From Daphnia carinata (lineage: Eukaryota; Arthropoda; Branchiopoda; Diplostraca; Daphniidae), in the NCBI RefSeq assembly GCF_022539665.2, contig NC_081337.1, positions 3,820,679 through 3,884,678 of the forward strand: a stretch of 64,000 bases of DNA, written 5' to 3'. Both the position numbers and the translations under genes were made by a program. Positions 52,401 through 64,000 of the stretch are shown piece by piece. Numbering within the stretch: position 1 is the first letter of the stretch; every line of letters begins with the position of its first letter. The notes under the pieces were generated by a model. That model worked only from the letters and a program-made list of their open reading frames with translations, was not told where the DNA came from and made no database searches.

Positions 52401-52695
52401 GGGCGTGAAGTCGTGACTTTCCTATTGGTATATAATCAATTACAAGCTTCTACAGCTAATAGAATTATGTTTCAATATCTTTCAGATGTGCAATTTTGCT
52501 ATGTGGACGGTCAATACGCTAGAAAAGTCTAGGGCGGACGCGAATCCACTACAACTGGAATTTTTTGGGCAGTGGCCGTGGATAATCATCATGAATGTTA
52601 GTATGCCGTTAACCATCTTCTACCGTTTTCACTCGACAGTCGTCCTCTGCGAAATATGGAAGCGATGCTACAAAGTCAAACCCGATTTCATGTAA
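49448..52695 (+). CDS. OTOP-like: Otopetrin proton channel, with a one-base frameshift
   Basis: Eleven exons (49448-49848, 49915-50007, 50092-50206, 50273-50372, 50769-50909, 50977-51137, 51203-51350, 51410-51962, 52028-52213, 52323-52427, 52486-52695) total 2,213 bases, one short of a whole number of codons. A long cytosolic N-terminus precedes family blocks FYLYLYFGSIAYFLFVFF, CGSFYLRIGAVAFGVGSMIY, SGLEFAQYFE, RMVFTFIQMYFIFLNAKM, FGLMHMVATNLCVWLNVII and NFAMWTVNTLEKSRADANP. Otopetrins are proton-selective channels in sour taste and acid sensing. In exon 8 the frame runs through KGLFAG at 51785-51806 and then continues one base out of register as LVGTIISLILFFALINNP. A genuine loss of function, or a base missing from the sequence, are both possible; no splice solution restores the frame. 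Confidence 0.9.
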
Positions 52696-53440
52696 TGTTT
52701 TGTAGACATCATAATTGTTTTTGTTTGGCTATTTACTTTGTGTCAACATCCCCTTAAAACCAATTGTCATACTCCTCGATAGCCGTCGCCAATATTTTTA
52801 GACGTGTTTCCAAAAATATTTAAATAGATTACCTTCCCCTGTACGGAGAGTGGTACTCTAACGTTTGTTCAAAGATTGCAATCTTTTGAAATAGGATTCA
52901 CTGTATAGCTCTCCCCTTGCCAAATTTCAATTATCTCCGTAATTTATGCACATATGGCCTATACGTCTGTTGCATTCTTCAACTTTTCAAGTATTCTCGC
53001 ATGCATATTTTTTCACGAATTGCCCAAAACTTTCAGTTTGTCAAGTACTATGTAAAGCTGATCACAGCAGTTAACAAATGAATAGTGGTCAATTGTCTAG
53101 ATAAAAATAAAATATTTGTTCCCCGCATAACTACTGCGATGTGAATGTACTGCAACGTTATCTGAACTCTGGAGTTTTACTGGAAGCAACGATTTATTAT
53201 TTCTTCTAGATAGAGCCATAGACAGATTGTGTTAAACAAAAAAATGCCCATTCGAAATTACGATACCATAGTATTTGATATGGGAAAAGCAGATTTCATT
53301 GACAGACACGGACGTTTTGCCGCAAAGTCTTTGAAAAACTGCGAAAAAATTTAATTTTATTAATCACGTGAAAAATGTTTTGATTTTGCGCTTTGTCTTG
53401 TAGTTTTAAATGCCGTGTCAGTTGATGGGAATCACGATAG
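52696..53440. other. Convergent 3' gap, otopetrin and FAS1 gene A
   Basis: 745 AT-rich bases between two stop codons. No gene or repeat seen. Confidence 0.5.
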
Positions 53441-54742
53441 TTATACGGATGGAGGAGCGGTGGTATTTGAAGGCAAGAGGACACGGTCGATTACGTGGAT
53501 AGCGCCATTCTCGGCGATCATGCCTTCTCTGGTGAAAACTTTGGTTCCATTCACCGTCATATCTGTGGTGGAAAATAATTGCTTTATCACATTATTTAAA
53601 GTAATCAAAAATTGGCGTATGCGATGTGCAGTTACGCTAATAGTATTTAAAAAAAAGGACAGCAGTTATGGGCAAATTATATTTACTCATTCCGTTGACG
53701 GCGATTTTGTTAAGTCCACCCGCGAGGGCCGGCAATTCTGGAGCGTCCAGCAAAGCGCCAAGGAAGTAGGTGCCGTTAATGACATGTCCGAGTAAAATTG
53801 ATTTCAGCTCGGCCGGTGATTCCATCAGTTTGGCCAATTTGGCTTCAGGTAAAGCTTTAAACGCGTCATTGTTCGGGGCGAATAAAGTGTACGGTCCAGC
53901 TTTCGTTCGACAACAATTAAAATTTAAATATAGGATAAAGTGTTGCTTTAGTCCATGAGCTGTCATACCTGTCTTCAACGTGTCTTTTAAATTGGCAACT
54001 TCGATCGCTTTCACAAGAGTTGAGAAACGTTCTTTGCGTCTGTTTAACATTTCGAAGATGTCCCTTCCAGTTGGTGGCGCCATTGGGAAGCGATTCACGC
54101 GGTAAATGATTACTTGCTGATTCTGAACGTTAGGCTCCATGACGACCATAATACCGTTCACTGTTCTCACCTTCTCAACAAAACATGATTATAAATAGCT
54201 TTTTAAAACAAATACAATAACTACCTTTGGGTAAACGTTCAAGCGAAGTTTCTCGTTGGATACCGTGTCGACAATCATTTCATTGCGGACATCGGCTGGT
54301 AGTAGTTTACGTCGAAGAACGACAAGACGACCCATCAATTTTTCCATCATTCCGTGAGTCATGTTCTTCGTCCACGGATTATTTTTGAGGTTTTTGAAGG
54401 CTTCATTCGATGGAGCAAAGATCGTCATCGGTTCTGCGTGAGCGTAACAATGCTCAAGTTTTTCCAAGTGTTTTGCATTTGTGCGTGTTTACATGCGGAT
54501 AGACAACTAACCTGTTGCGTTGATGATGTTCGTCATGTTATGCTTTACCAATGCATCTTTCAACTCGGAGAATCCTGAATTATTCAACAATTCCAACAGC
54601 GAAGTTGTCGATGGCTCCTACAAACGCACGATGGAACAAAATGAAAACAATAATTTTTCAAGAGCTGCATTCACTATCAACTTACAATTGGTATGGCCAT
54701 GTTGCAGGTACACAAGGCGAGGGAAATTATGAGCAGCTTCAT
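53441..54742 (-). CDS. Secreted fasciclin (FAS1) protein A
   Basis: Six exons (54742-54686, 54617-54512, 54433-54225, 54170-53969, 53899-53687, 53562-53441) give 302 residues. A signal peptide (MKLLIISLALCTCNMA) precedes two FAS1 domains. The first, at about 22-150, holds the H1-like MTIFAPSNEAFKNL and LPADVRNEMIVDTVSNEKL. The second, at about 165-300, holds YTLFAPNNDAFKALPEAKLA, LLGHVINGTYFLGALLDAPE and ENGAIHVIDRVLLP. FAS1 domains occur in extracellular matrix and adhesion proteins (TGFBI, periostin, midline fasciclin). The exact role here is unknown. Exon lengths and phases match protein B almost one for one. No GPI signal is obvious. Confidence 0.88.
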
Positions 54743-55990
54743 GTTGTCGTTGTTGAATCCGTACTCGATGTGGAAGATATGACATACTGCAATGATGCAG
54801 TTCAATCTATATATATACGAATCGTTGATGTCACCTTGAAAACTCCCCCAGTTTCGATTTACCTTGATTTCCGTCGCCCTTGAGCTCATCATTTTATCAC
54901 GCACGCTTTTTTTCCCGTTTATATTGGGCATACACATTTGATTGTGTTCGTTCTAGTCTACATATAAGCACAAGACCAAAAAGGCCACACGCTTCCTTTC
55001 ATTCGATTTTGTCATTGTGTGGTATGAAATGGCTTAATAGAAAATCAGTAAGTAAATGACAGTGATATATACTGACATGTCGAGAACTTATTGAGAACAC
55101 GCAACTCTCATTCTATAGAGCTTTATATAAGCAGCGGAGGAAGTTGATTTCGATTTCATGTTCATAGTCTGTCCGCCTATTCACGAACCCCAAAGTCCCG
55201 TGTTCGTTTAGCATAGAAATTGATATACCTGACATCACTCCCTTCCGTTTCAGGTTGACATAGTTCTCAAGGAAAAACCATTGGCCCAGTGCGTCATGCT
55301 CACACATTACTATGTTTTTCATTTGCAATTACTGCCGGCGAATGATCTTCTAAAGGTAGAAGAAGAGTTACAGAGTTCATTTGGATGTTTAAAGCCTGTA
55401 GAAATGTGCCAGTTAAACTAGAAACCATGGCCAATCGGATAAAATCACTGTCATTTCGTTTCCGGGGAAAGCGAAAATACCAGAAGGCCTTTTTGTATGA
55501 ATTAGATTTTATATTCGGGGAAAACCAACTAGTGAAAGCATGGGGGCACATGCCGGATGTTGTATACGCTATATAATGTCATCGTCTATTTAATAAACAT
55601 CCAATTGTCCATTGATGGTTGAAGCAGGGGTGGATAGAAATTATGGACTTTACCCAAACAAAATGAGGCTCGTGCAAATCAAGAATGAGCTTTTACGTTC
55701 AAGAAAGTTATTGATAGCATTTTGCGTATTAATCATCAGCATAATTGTTTTCACGAAGACTCACTTTCACAGGTCATGACCTATAGTAAATAATATGACA
55801 TACTGTATACCATTGCCTAATGTTAATGCTTGAAAGTACTGAGCTCCGGTATGGAATCGAGTAATACGAATCAATTTGCAATGCGAGGATATGTGTAGTT
55901 TATTTCAGATATAATCAAGAAAACAAAAAAGCAAAGCATTGAAAAGTTCTATGACGTATAGTTGGTGACAACTTGCAAACGCATTTCTCC
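54743..55990. other. Spacer between FAS1 genes A and B
   Basis: 1.25 kb. Short open frames at 55113-55576 on both strands show no recognisable domain. Confidence 0.5.
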
Positions 55991-57281
55991 TCAATTGGGC
56001 ATAAGAACGCGGGAAATAGCGTGAATGACTCCGTTGTCTGCCATAATATTATCAGCGCTGGTAACAACAGGTGCTCCGTCCACTCTAATGGCTGTAAACG
56101 AAAGCAAAATGATTCAATATTTTTAAAAATAAAGAAACAACAAATGTCTTTACTCCGTCCAGAAATCATGATCTTGTTGGTTCCGCCATCTAAAGTGGGT
56201 AGAACGCTGTCTGTTCCACTGTCTTTGGAGTCCAACGCACCGAGGAAATAAGTGCCTTTAGTTATGTGCCCAGACAGAACGCGTTTCATCTCTTCAGGCG
56301 CTGCCATCAGTCTAGCCAATGCTTCCGGAGCTAAAGAACGGAACGCCTCGTTGGTCGGTGCGAACAGAGTGAACGGTCCATCTGTATAATTAAACATTGC
56401 AGATGATTTGAACTTGGAATTTACGTCTTAGATTTCTCTTTTAAAATTCACCTTTCGTTAGGGTTTCTGTCAGTCCAGTGTCTTGGATGCATCGAATCAA
56501 CATGGAGAAACGATCCTTGTTAGCTTCTAACATGACCATCAAGTTCTGACCTTTCGTGAATGAAGATAGAATGACACTATTGATGCGATAGACAACTACG
56601 TCGTTGTTGACCACCAGAGGCTCTTTGGTCATGATGACACCGTTAACAGTCATCACCTAAAAAAAGTTAAAACAATGAAATTGAAGTAAAGCAAAATAAT
56701 TAAACAACCACAAATTTAAATAAGGATATGCTATACCGTGTTGTAGATATTGAATCGTAGCTGATCTCCTGAAATAGTATCGACAACCATTTCGTTTGTG
56801 ATGTCAGCAGGCATAATTCTTCTATTGACTACGAAGCTGCGTCGCAATAATTTCGGCATAATTTCCGTGTTATTCGTCATTGGCCGGTTTTGCATCATCA
56901 TTTCTCGGAAAGCCTGATTGCTCGGGGCGAATATAGTTTTAGGTCCTATTGCGTATTTTTCACGGTCCCATTGAGAGCAGGAAAATGATGAATTAATTCT
57001 AATACGAACCAGTTGTTGTATAATCACGATATAATCTGGACTTACCAGCCTTGCTGACACTATCCGCCATATCGAATTTAACTAAATCTTCAACCAGCCG
57101 GGTGAAATTGGCTGAGGTCAACGTATTCTTCAGCATCGTACTGGCATCTTGCTGCAGACGTAAGCAAAAACAAGTTAATCATTTGGCAATATGATATACA
57201 GGCTGGTTAACTTACCGGCCTAGCTGAAACAGCTAGCACTGATGCCAACAGCAAACAGCTAAACGCTTCGATTGAATTCAT
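55991..57281 (-). CDS. Secreted fasciclin (FAS1) protein B
   Basis: Six exons (57281-57216, 57151-57046, 56945-56737, 56656-56452, 56381-56154, 56091-55991) give 304 residues. A signal peptide (SIEAFSCLLLASVLAVSA) is followed by two FAS1 domains: PKTIFAPSNQAFREMM with MPADITNEMVVDTISGDQL, and FTLFAPTNEAFRSLAPEALA with LSGHITKGTYFLGALDSKDS and NGVIHAISRVLMP. It is the tandem duplicate of protein A; exons 2 and 3 are exactly the same length in both (106 and 209 bases). Likely an extracellular adhesion or matrix protein. Function unknown. Confidence 0.88.
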
Positions 57282-58565
57282 GTTTGCAACTGCTTACTGC
57301 CTAGATTTTGTCCCTCTTTTATATTTGTGCTAGACTTATATGGTATTAAGGCAATTGACAATAGCCTGTATGGAGGATGCGCAATTGTTAGTTGCACAAA
57401 CTGCTTCCATAAATGTAAAAAAAATTGAGAGGATTGTGAATTTGCAACTGAAAAAGCTTGCATATCCTTCCGGCACGAATCTATTCATCTATGTCATTGT
57501 CAACATTAACAAGCTGTTACAGTGGATTTATTTTCTTTTTGATTGCAAAAGAGGAACTCACATCGTGACACAAATGTTGCATCACGGTCCGGTTGATGAC
57601 AGTTATATGATATAGCAGTGTCGTTGTAACAGGATACTGGTTCCATGGTTCACTGCCAATATGCTTTCTTGTTTTCCACTTTCAGTATTTCTATTCCAAA
57701 TGTATTGCTCTGAAATTTCTCTTATGTATAATAGATTCAAAGATGTTATTTGTGAATTTTTTCAGAATTTAATTGGGTTCCTTATGAAAAACGCTCATCA
57801 TTTAAAGAGTGTATTTTGTGCTGACCACTAAAGAAAACTTATTTCGGGAGTATGTATTACAAATAAAATGACAATGAACTCAACGTAATGTAAAACACAT
57901 AAAGTTTATTTAAACGTGAATATACTTTTAATAATCGATAATCAAGGGCTCTTGTTTAGCATCAGCCAAATATGTTTCTGCTAATGGCAAAACATCCAGA
58001 AAAAAGAAGTTTCATTATAGAAAAATATCCAAAATAGAACAGAAAGGCAGGTGACGTAAAACATCTACGTAATCGTGCGGTCCTGGCACAGTGGCTATCG
58101 ACATACATTCGTAGTTAGTTACCTCGTGTTCGATTCCCATCACCTCCTATAAACCTTCCCTTCCTTAAAAATATCAACTCAAAAACAAGAAAAACAATAA
58201 TCACTCGTGCGTAAGGGATTGCTAGGCAACCCGTGAAGCTGGTGCAGATACATCAGTCGCACTTAAAGCTATCAACTATCAACCTCTACGTAATCCACGA
58301 TTGATGTAAGTACAGTAGTTTATTCAATTATTTAGTTCAGTGGAAGCAAAAAAGCTATATTTCCATAATGAAATCTGCTAACAAGAAAACTTGTTCCTGC
58401 TGCCAATATGGCAATAAAAAAATTATGGTTTTGGGTTTGCAATAACTAAAGTATATTTTGATTGTTTGCTGAATACAACCCAGAGCTACACGGAAGGTAA
58501 TTTTGACAGTGTTTTGGTCTTGTCATGAGAATAGCAAATACGTAAGCAGTTTTTTTTCTTGGGGC
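57282..58565. other. Spacer between FAS1 genes B and C
   Basis: 1.28 kb. It contains a tRNA-like SINE head at 58076-58147 (listed). The remainder is AT-rich and shows no gene. Confidence 0.5.
58076..58147 (+). repeat. tRNA-like (SINE-type) module
   Basis: It opens TGCGGTCCTGGCACAGTGG, the same as the module at 3624, and has a B-box-like GTGTTCGATTCCC before ATCACC. The middle differs from the 3624 copy. Two copies with a shared head and diverged bodies suggest a SINE family. Confidence 0.6.
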
Positions 58566-59327
58566 TCAAGGAAGTAAGACTTGATCGATAAAGTGAATCA
58601 CGCCGTTAACCGCCGTAGTTGCCGTCAAATTCATTGCAGTATAGATTTTGGCTTTGTCCACAGTTATGTTATCTGCAATGTGTGTGTAAAGTAAACAGTT
58701 TAGATTCACAAAATTAACAAAACAAACAGCATGTACAAGCTTTTTCGCCTTTATCGCTATTAAATCTATGAATGTATGGGAGATTGCAAGTATGACATAA
58801 TATACCTGGTGCAGACACTGTGATCCTAGAAATTCCTCCGTCCATGGCAATCAGATCGCCAGATTTGAGCTCGGTTACAGGAATGTTGCCTTTAACAACG
58901 TGATGCAGAAGAAACTTTTTAAGTTCTGTCGGGTTAGCAGTTAACTTTGCAACACTATCTTCTGGTAGTTTCTTGAATGCGTCGTTTGTAGGAGCAAAAA
59001 GCGTGAAAGGGCCCTCTGTAATCGTAATGTTTCATGGAAAATGATTTTCAGTAACAACATAAACATTAAATAGTCGAATTTGGTAGTAGGTCATAAAACC
59101 GTTTAAGATTTTCTTTGGCAGAAGTGAAACCTCAAATTGAATATACGATTTAGTTTATTACCTTTTTGTAGTGTTTCAGCTAAACCGGCAGCTTGAATGG
59201 CTTGCACGAGAGTAGAAATGCGGTCCTGACGGGCCTTTAGCAACAATTCCATAATACTCTCGGGGGCAGGGCCGCTCGAAGAAGTAGCTACCAAAAAGAG
59301 ACCTAAGAAAAGAAGAGACAACTTCAT
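58566..59327 (-). CDS. Secreted single-domain fasciclin (FAS1) protein C
   Basis: Three exons (59327-59162, 59015-58806, 58672-58566) give 160 residues. A signal peptide (KLSLLFLGLFLVATSSSG) precedes one FAS1 domain with FTLFAPTNDAFKKLPEDSVA, FLLHHVVKGNIP and VNGVIHFIDQVLLP. Exon borders and phases correspond to exons 4-6 of proteins A and B, so it equals their second domain behind a new leader. Small FAS1 proteins of this size are known in many animals. Its role is unknown, presumably extracellular. Confidence 0.9.
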
Positions 59328-61125
59328 CTTTCGGTCTAGTCTGCAACGGTGATTGAATAAGAAAATAAGTGAATTGACTTTTTCCTAAGCTTCGGTGCCT
59401 TTATATATGCACCACGTCGGCTAACACATTCCTACCTAACTCTACTCTCCATTCAAATATCAATACGAAAGGGTATCCGCCCATTTATCTATTACTTCGT
59501 CATCTATGACACGCAAGGGTATGCATTCCATAGTAGCAAAAAATTCGGCATTTTGAAGGGAAAAGACATTTGTTTTGTCAGAAAGAAAAGGGAAATGGTC
59601 ATCCTGATTTCAATGAGATGTCCTTGGCGGTATGGAAGTGTATTAAGGCTGAATAGATATATATATGCGATGAAAAAATAGTTGCCCAAGTTCGTGTTCA
59701 GTTTAATCATGCGTTCTGAAGGATTGTATCGAAAGTTTATACGAAGAGATACCACAATACTTTTGAATTACTTTTGCAGTCGTGTTATAAAAAAAAAGCT
59801 GTTCTATTCTATTTTGTTGAGTCCCTCACAATAAAAAATTTTAATAGATTCTCAAAATGCCGACCGAAATGCGACACCACAGCTCTCCATGACAATGCAG
59901 ACGAAAAGCATATACGAGAAAAGCAGGTCATGAGATTCGGGTCACAACGAGTTGATTAGATTTTAAGCCGTTCTTTAACTGCTTAAATAAAATTTTTTAC
60001 CGGCAGCGGAATTTTGTTGGCTTTAACTACTTTGAAGATATATTCTGTGAATTGAAATATTTGTTCAGAATTCATGTCAGTTCAGAGGGAAAACTGTGGC
60101 TATTGATGCCTAATGCTGGCTAAAGAAAGGAGCTTTTTATTGTCCCAAGAAACTTGTGAAAAGAGGGAAAACCAATTTATTATTTATAGCCAAATAATCC
60201 TAATAAAACCTTAAATGGTTTTGCATTAATCTATCCATTTTGCAGGAATGTTACCTACTGTTCGAAGTTTGTCAGTATCCATATTTCCCCTCGTGTTAAA
60301 ACTGATTTTTACCTGGGATTGATATAACCATTGCATTCTATGGTTGTCACTGACCTGAAATGAATAAAGTGAGCAAAAATTATCTATGTTTTAAAAGTGT
60401 TGTTTAAACATCTGGTTTGCTCATTTTAGGAATTGAGAGAGGAACACACTTGAAACCAGAGAATATCCGCACCAGGCAAACAATTCAAAAGCAAGAAAAT
60501 ATTTTGAAAAGTGTGCTGGTGTAACATCTGCAATTGTGCTGGAGTTGATAGAAGTCTGATGAGCCATGTTAATGTAGTATTTCACCATATGAAACTTATG
60601 CTTATACTTAGTATAGCAGTGCAAGGTAAGTTCTGTCACAAACTTTGAGTCTATGGTTTGGCTTTGCAGCTGTGTCTTTTACTTCATTGATGAAAGTGAT
60701 TAATAACTTTCATTGTCAACAGGAATTCCACATATTAGCATAAAGAAAGATTCACACCTCACGTTCTATTGCTCAAAAGTATTAATCAAAATGAATCTGC
60801 TGGTGTCCTTATGTCAAAGGCAATGCCCTTTTATGTCTTGGACGTCGCGCGAAATTCTTTTACGATGGAAAGCATCGTCAAATTTTTTTAAAAATCTGTT
60901 TTATACAACCTATATTACGTAAAGATGAACGTTTTTCAGAGATTTCGAAGGAAATGCCTTCCGTCTGGACTTCCTTATTTACCATCGCTTGAATTTGTAA
61001 AGATGCTTCCATTTTTCATCGGCCGTACCAATAACGATACAAACTTGCATCTTTTCCTATTGTAAAATTATGGAAGTGTGTTCATCACATTTTCAGCTTC
61101 TTTGCCAAACCCCAGGGTGTTTATC
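59328..61125. other. Non-coding stretch beyond the FAS1 cluster
   Basis: 1.8 kb. Short frames such as 60421-60639 (-) and 60713-60922 (+) have no domain and no splice support. I see no gene. Confidence 0.45.
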
Positions 61126-61578
61126 ATGTCCAAATTTGAAGTTCCTGCGAAATACCGAGAAGAATTCATCAAAACCCAGCAGACATTTCTCTATCAGGTA
61201 TTGAGTATCAGCTAATCTATGAACCAGGCAGAGAATGCCCATTTCTCTTAATCGTTATCAACCGAATTTTAGATCCCATAGATTCACCGTTGCCTGGACA
61301 ATACATTACAAATGGCATTTCCTTCTAAGTTGCCATAGGTAAATATATAATCCCTTGTGTGAAATGCTAGCATGGTATGATTTATTAGTTGTATTTCTAA
61401 GTAATCTTTAACTTTATAGAGATTAGAAGACTATGATCCCGAGACAATGGTAGGACTACGAAGCCAATCACGAAGGCTTCCGGTCTTTAAAAAAGAATAT
61501 GTCGCTCAACAAAATAGTTTATCATCCGTTAACGTAGGAAGTGCAAATTCCCCTTCACGATTTGTTTCTTTTGGATGA
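61126..61578 (+). pseudogene. Small three-exon gene with in-frame stop (unknown)
   Basis: Exon 1 (61126-61197) reads MSKFEVPAKYREEFIKTQQT and ends TTFLYQ-like at a clean CAG/GTATTG donor. Exon 2, if it starts at 61282 after CCATAG, adds IHRCLDNTLQMAFPSKLP and then TAG immediately before a GTAAAT donor at 61339. Exon 3 (from about 61421, after TTTATAG) stays open in phase 0 (RLEDYDPETMVGLRSQSRRL, ending SRFVSFG) to TGA at 61578. The three parts fit one small protein of about 95 residues except for the TAG codon at the exon 2 end. I do not recognise the family. It may be a broken gene, or my exon 2 may be wrong. Confidence 0.35.
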
Positions 61579-61614
61579 TGTGCTGATTGTTTAATCGTTT
61601 CCTCTTTTTTTTTT

Positions 61615-61692
61615 TTACGGATGGCCCGGCAGTTTAACGTAACACACTCGAGCCGCGATAGCGTTATAAGGTGGAAATTCGATCACCGCCTA
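61615..61692 (+). repeat. Weak tRNA-like module
   Basis: GGCCCGGCAGTTTAACG and GTGGAAATTCGATCACCGCC have A-box and B-box character but deviate from the consensus. The spacing suits a tRNA-derived SINE. Low certainty. Confidence 0.3.
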
Positions 61693-62189
61693 CAGTAGAA
61701 AATCCTTGAAATGCAATTCCTTTGGTCTTTGGTATCACAAGGTAGTAATCAGGTAATTTCGTTTACTCGTGGGACTTAACATTTTGGGAATTACCGTGTA
61801 AAACGATTTGCAAAGTCGACGCACTAGAACGCTACAGCGCCAGCGTGATAGAGCACAATTATTTATTATATTTAAAGAACAGAGGATTGACGTGTAACCG
61901 GATCAATTTAAAAAAGTCAGCATTTTGATTTTGAGTATGACGTGTGATTTTTAGCGAACTCTAAGAGATTTTGATTTTTTTGCTTCTTTTGATAAAAGTC
62001 CAGAAAACTGTAGATCTCGTCAAAAACACTTGGCGTCGACTAAAATTTTAACGACAATTATGATAATTCATAATGTATTTACGTGAAATGTAAGGTTTTC
62101 ACATTTGACACGCCATCTATTGGGAGAAATCTCGAGAAGATATTTGTTTGATACGGTTCATCGGAAAACTTTAATTGATTGATGGCTGA

Positions 62190-62775
62190 CAATGAATAAG
62201 GATGAAAAAAATAACAATTTTGTCGGAATCAGCATTCAATGTTGAATATATCCTGTGATATTCAACCAGTTCCGATGAGTGCCGGTTTTGCAGAAAGCAA
62301 TTTTAAGCTCGACTAAATAAGCCCAACTTTATTTATTTTTTTGCACAAATATTCGGTGTAATTAAAAAAACGGCTAACTTGACAAGAAAACGATTGACTT
62401 TTTTTAAATCAGCCTTTAATTTTGAATATACTGTGTGATTTTCATCGAATTCAAAGAGATGTCATTTTTGGCCGATTTTGACAAAAGTGGTAAGGCTATA
62501 TAGCCTTTGCACTTTTTCATTTTTGGCTAAATTTTAAATTTCGCGTAAAATACATGGTTTCGATTCAGAATTGAATGCTTATCACGGAAATAAAATTTAT
62601 TTATCAATTGGCCTTAGGGTTTTTTAATTAAACGAAAAAATAAGAAAAGTCGGGCTTAAAAACCTTTCGGCAAAAACTAACACTCATCGGAATTGCTTGA
62701 ATATCACAGGATATACTAAAAATTGAATACTGATGCCGGGAAAATTGCTATTTTTTCATTAAGTTAATCGCTTTT
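62190..62775. mobile_element. MITE-like element with inverted ends
   Basis: The end at about 62195-62285 is repeated in inverse at about 62690-62775. TTGAATATATCCTGTGATAT and CCGATGAGTG on the left pair with CACTCATCGG and ATATCACAGGATATACT on the right; outside them, GATGAAAAAAATAACAATTT pairs with AAATTGCTATTTTTTCATTA. The interior holds the repeat shared with 4257-4480. There is no coding capacity. Part of the interior (about 62395-62475) also resembles 61905-61985 in direct orientation. Confidence 0.6.
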
Positions 62776-64000
62776 GAAATACACCACGTGTATTTGACGC
62801 AATGCTATCGCGCAAGGACGCTACATTGCTAGCGCCATGCAGCAGAAAATTCGATGGGTGTCGTTCAATGAGTGAAGTAAAACTCGATACCTTGCCAATA
62901 GATGGCTATACCGTTTGGTGGGTCGTCTGCGGTATAAATAGAAGGTTTACCATATGTAATCTTGCAGCATATTTGTTATGCTGCCATGTAATCGAAGTTT
63001 TCTAATTTTAGGTGATGGCATTCGCGTTAAGTTTTAGACAAGGCTTACCCTTCAATGGGGTAAATTTTTCATAGAATAAGTCTCCTACAGCTATGTGTTG
63101 CAGTATCATTCTGATGGTAAAATATCTATTCATTTTTTTAATAACTTTTGAATTTCCTCCTCTGTATTGGCACTTGGCAGTGATGTGACAGTACTGGTTG
63201 GTGGGGCTATCTAGGGACAAACCATTTCCATTTTCCCATCCAGTCTGTGGGACAACTTTGATCTTTTGTTATAACTACAGCAACATTCCCTGCATAACGA
63301 AGGGAATGTTCACATTTTTTTTTAGTCAACTTTTCCCTGAATTGTTGCCTGAAATTGAAAACATTTTGGTTGGAGTTACTCTGATAATATTCAGTTGCAG
63401 TAATTGGGTCTTGTCCTCTTTTTTAAGCAGTGTTTTGCCTTTTCAGCAATCGAAGAGGCCCACAAAGGTTGTTGATTTTCTATTAATGACTGTCATTCTG
63501 CCAAACATGTCTTCTTAAACAATTTGGTAATTGATTGATGGTTTAGAGATCATGAGTTTCTTAAATAAAATATCTTAAATTACAGAAAGGAAACTTCTAA
63601 GTGACAAGCCCATACTTTGGTGGAGGTAGACATATTTTAAATTGGAAACTATCAGTATTGTTAAAATGATATGGATATTTTGGTCCAACCCTCACCCATA
63701 GTATGTTCAAAGTGAAGTGCATAGTTAAGTTCCCATTGGAAATGTGGTCCAGATCTTCCATGGTATGGTATTTGTTTAATTCAAAGTGAAGCACAATTAA
63801 TAGGTTCTCACATCTTTACTGTGGCCATATTTTACCTTGATCTGCATTATCTTTTTCATTCCAGATTTGATGATGAAATTTTGCAGCTAACCGTAAAAGA
63901 TGTCCAGCCGTTATATTTCCCTGTTTAAGAAATAGATGACGAAAAGAGATGCTAGGTTTTCGAAGAACGCTACTGTCACTTCATGGTTAATTGCTGATTC
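62776..64000. other. Window end, no gene recognised
   Basis: Open frames at 62802-63005 and 63198-63518 (+) have no recognisable domain, no signal of homology and no convincing exon partners. The segment could be intron or UTR of a gene beyond the window. Confidence 0.4.

Noticed and set aside
62802-63518. Two open frames near the window end as a gene
   Set aside because: No recognisable domain, composition is like neighbouring non-coding DNA, and no consistent exon chain could be built.

Overview
The window looks like a chromosomal segment of a small-genome arthropod, most likely a cladoceran crustacean such as Daphnia (inference). Genes are close together and almost all are split by short GT-AG introns of about 50-100 bases. 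The protein set is animal (menin, otopetrin, choline transporter-like protein, Na+/K+-ATPase alpha-type pump), and the secreted CUB protein belongs to an arthropod-type family. There are no bacterial operons, CRISPR arrays or viral genes. For most genes I rebuilt the exon chain by hand from splice sites, reading phase and similarity to remembered animal orthologues; each chain closes in frame unless stated.

Layout. 1-1,781: the 3' part of an LRR1-like gene (+) converges on MRPL17 (-). 1,800-11,450: no host gene; a repeat-rich block built around a roughly 6.2 kb inverted-repeat element (arms about 4,604-7,690 and 8,590-10,838) whose centre carries tRNA-like pol III modules, with smaller palindromic elements beside it. 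12,159-17,949: menin and tubulin chaperone TBCE, both (-). 18,947-27,723: secreted CUB protein, SPTLC1 and a cationic amino acid transporter, all (+). 28,076-32,887: DDX27 (-) and ECI2 (+) diverge from a 466-base gap. 34,152-39,422: a choline transporter-like protein (SLC44) and calmodulin-lysine methyltransferase CAMKMT, both (+). 39,630-46,827: a secreted galactose-mutarotase-like enzyme and a 23-exon P-type IIC ATPase, both (-). 49,448-52,695: an otopetrin proton channel (+) carrying a one-base frameshift. 53,441-59,327: three tandem fasciclin (FAS1) secreted proteins (-). 59,328-64,000: repeats, SINE-like pieces, a MITE-like element and one small doubtful gene.

Most genes are unrelated housekeeping functions (replication termination, mitochondrial translation, chromatin, tubulin folding, sphingolipid synthesis, ribosome biogenesis, fatty-acid oxidation). 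The main functional theme is membrane transport: amino acids, choline, cations and protons. The most unusual gene is the Na+/K+-ATPase-like alpha subunit, whose ion-binding residues are heavily altered (TM4 Asn to Tyr and Glu to Gln, TM5 Asn to Lys, TM8 Asp to Ser) while the phosphorylation machinery is intact. The most unusual non-coding structure is the large inverted repeat with tRNA-like modules in its loop.
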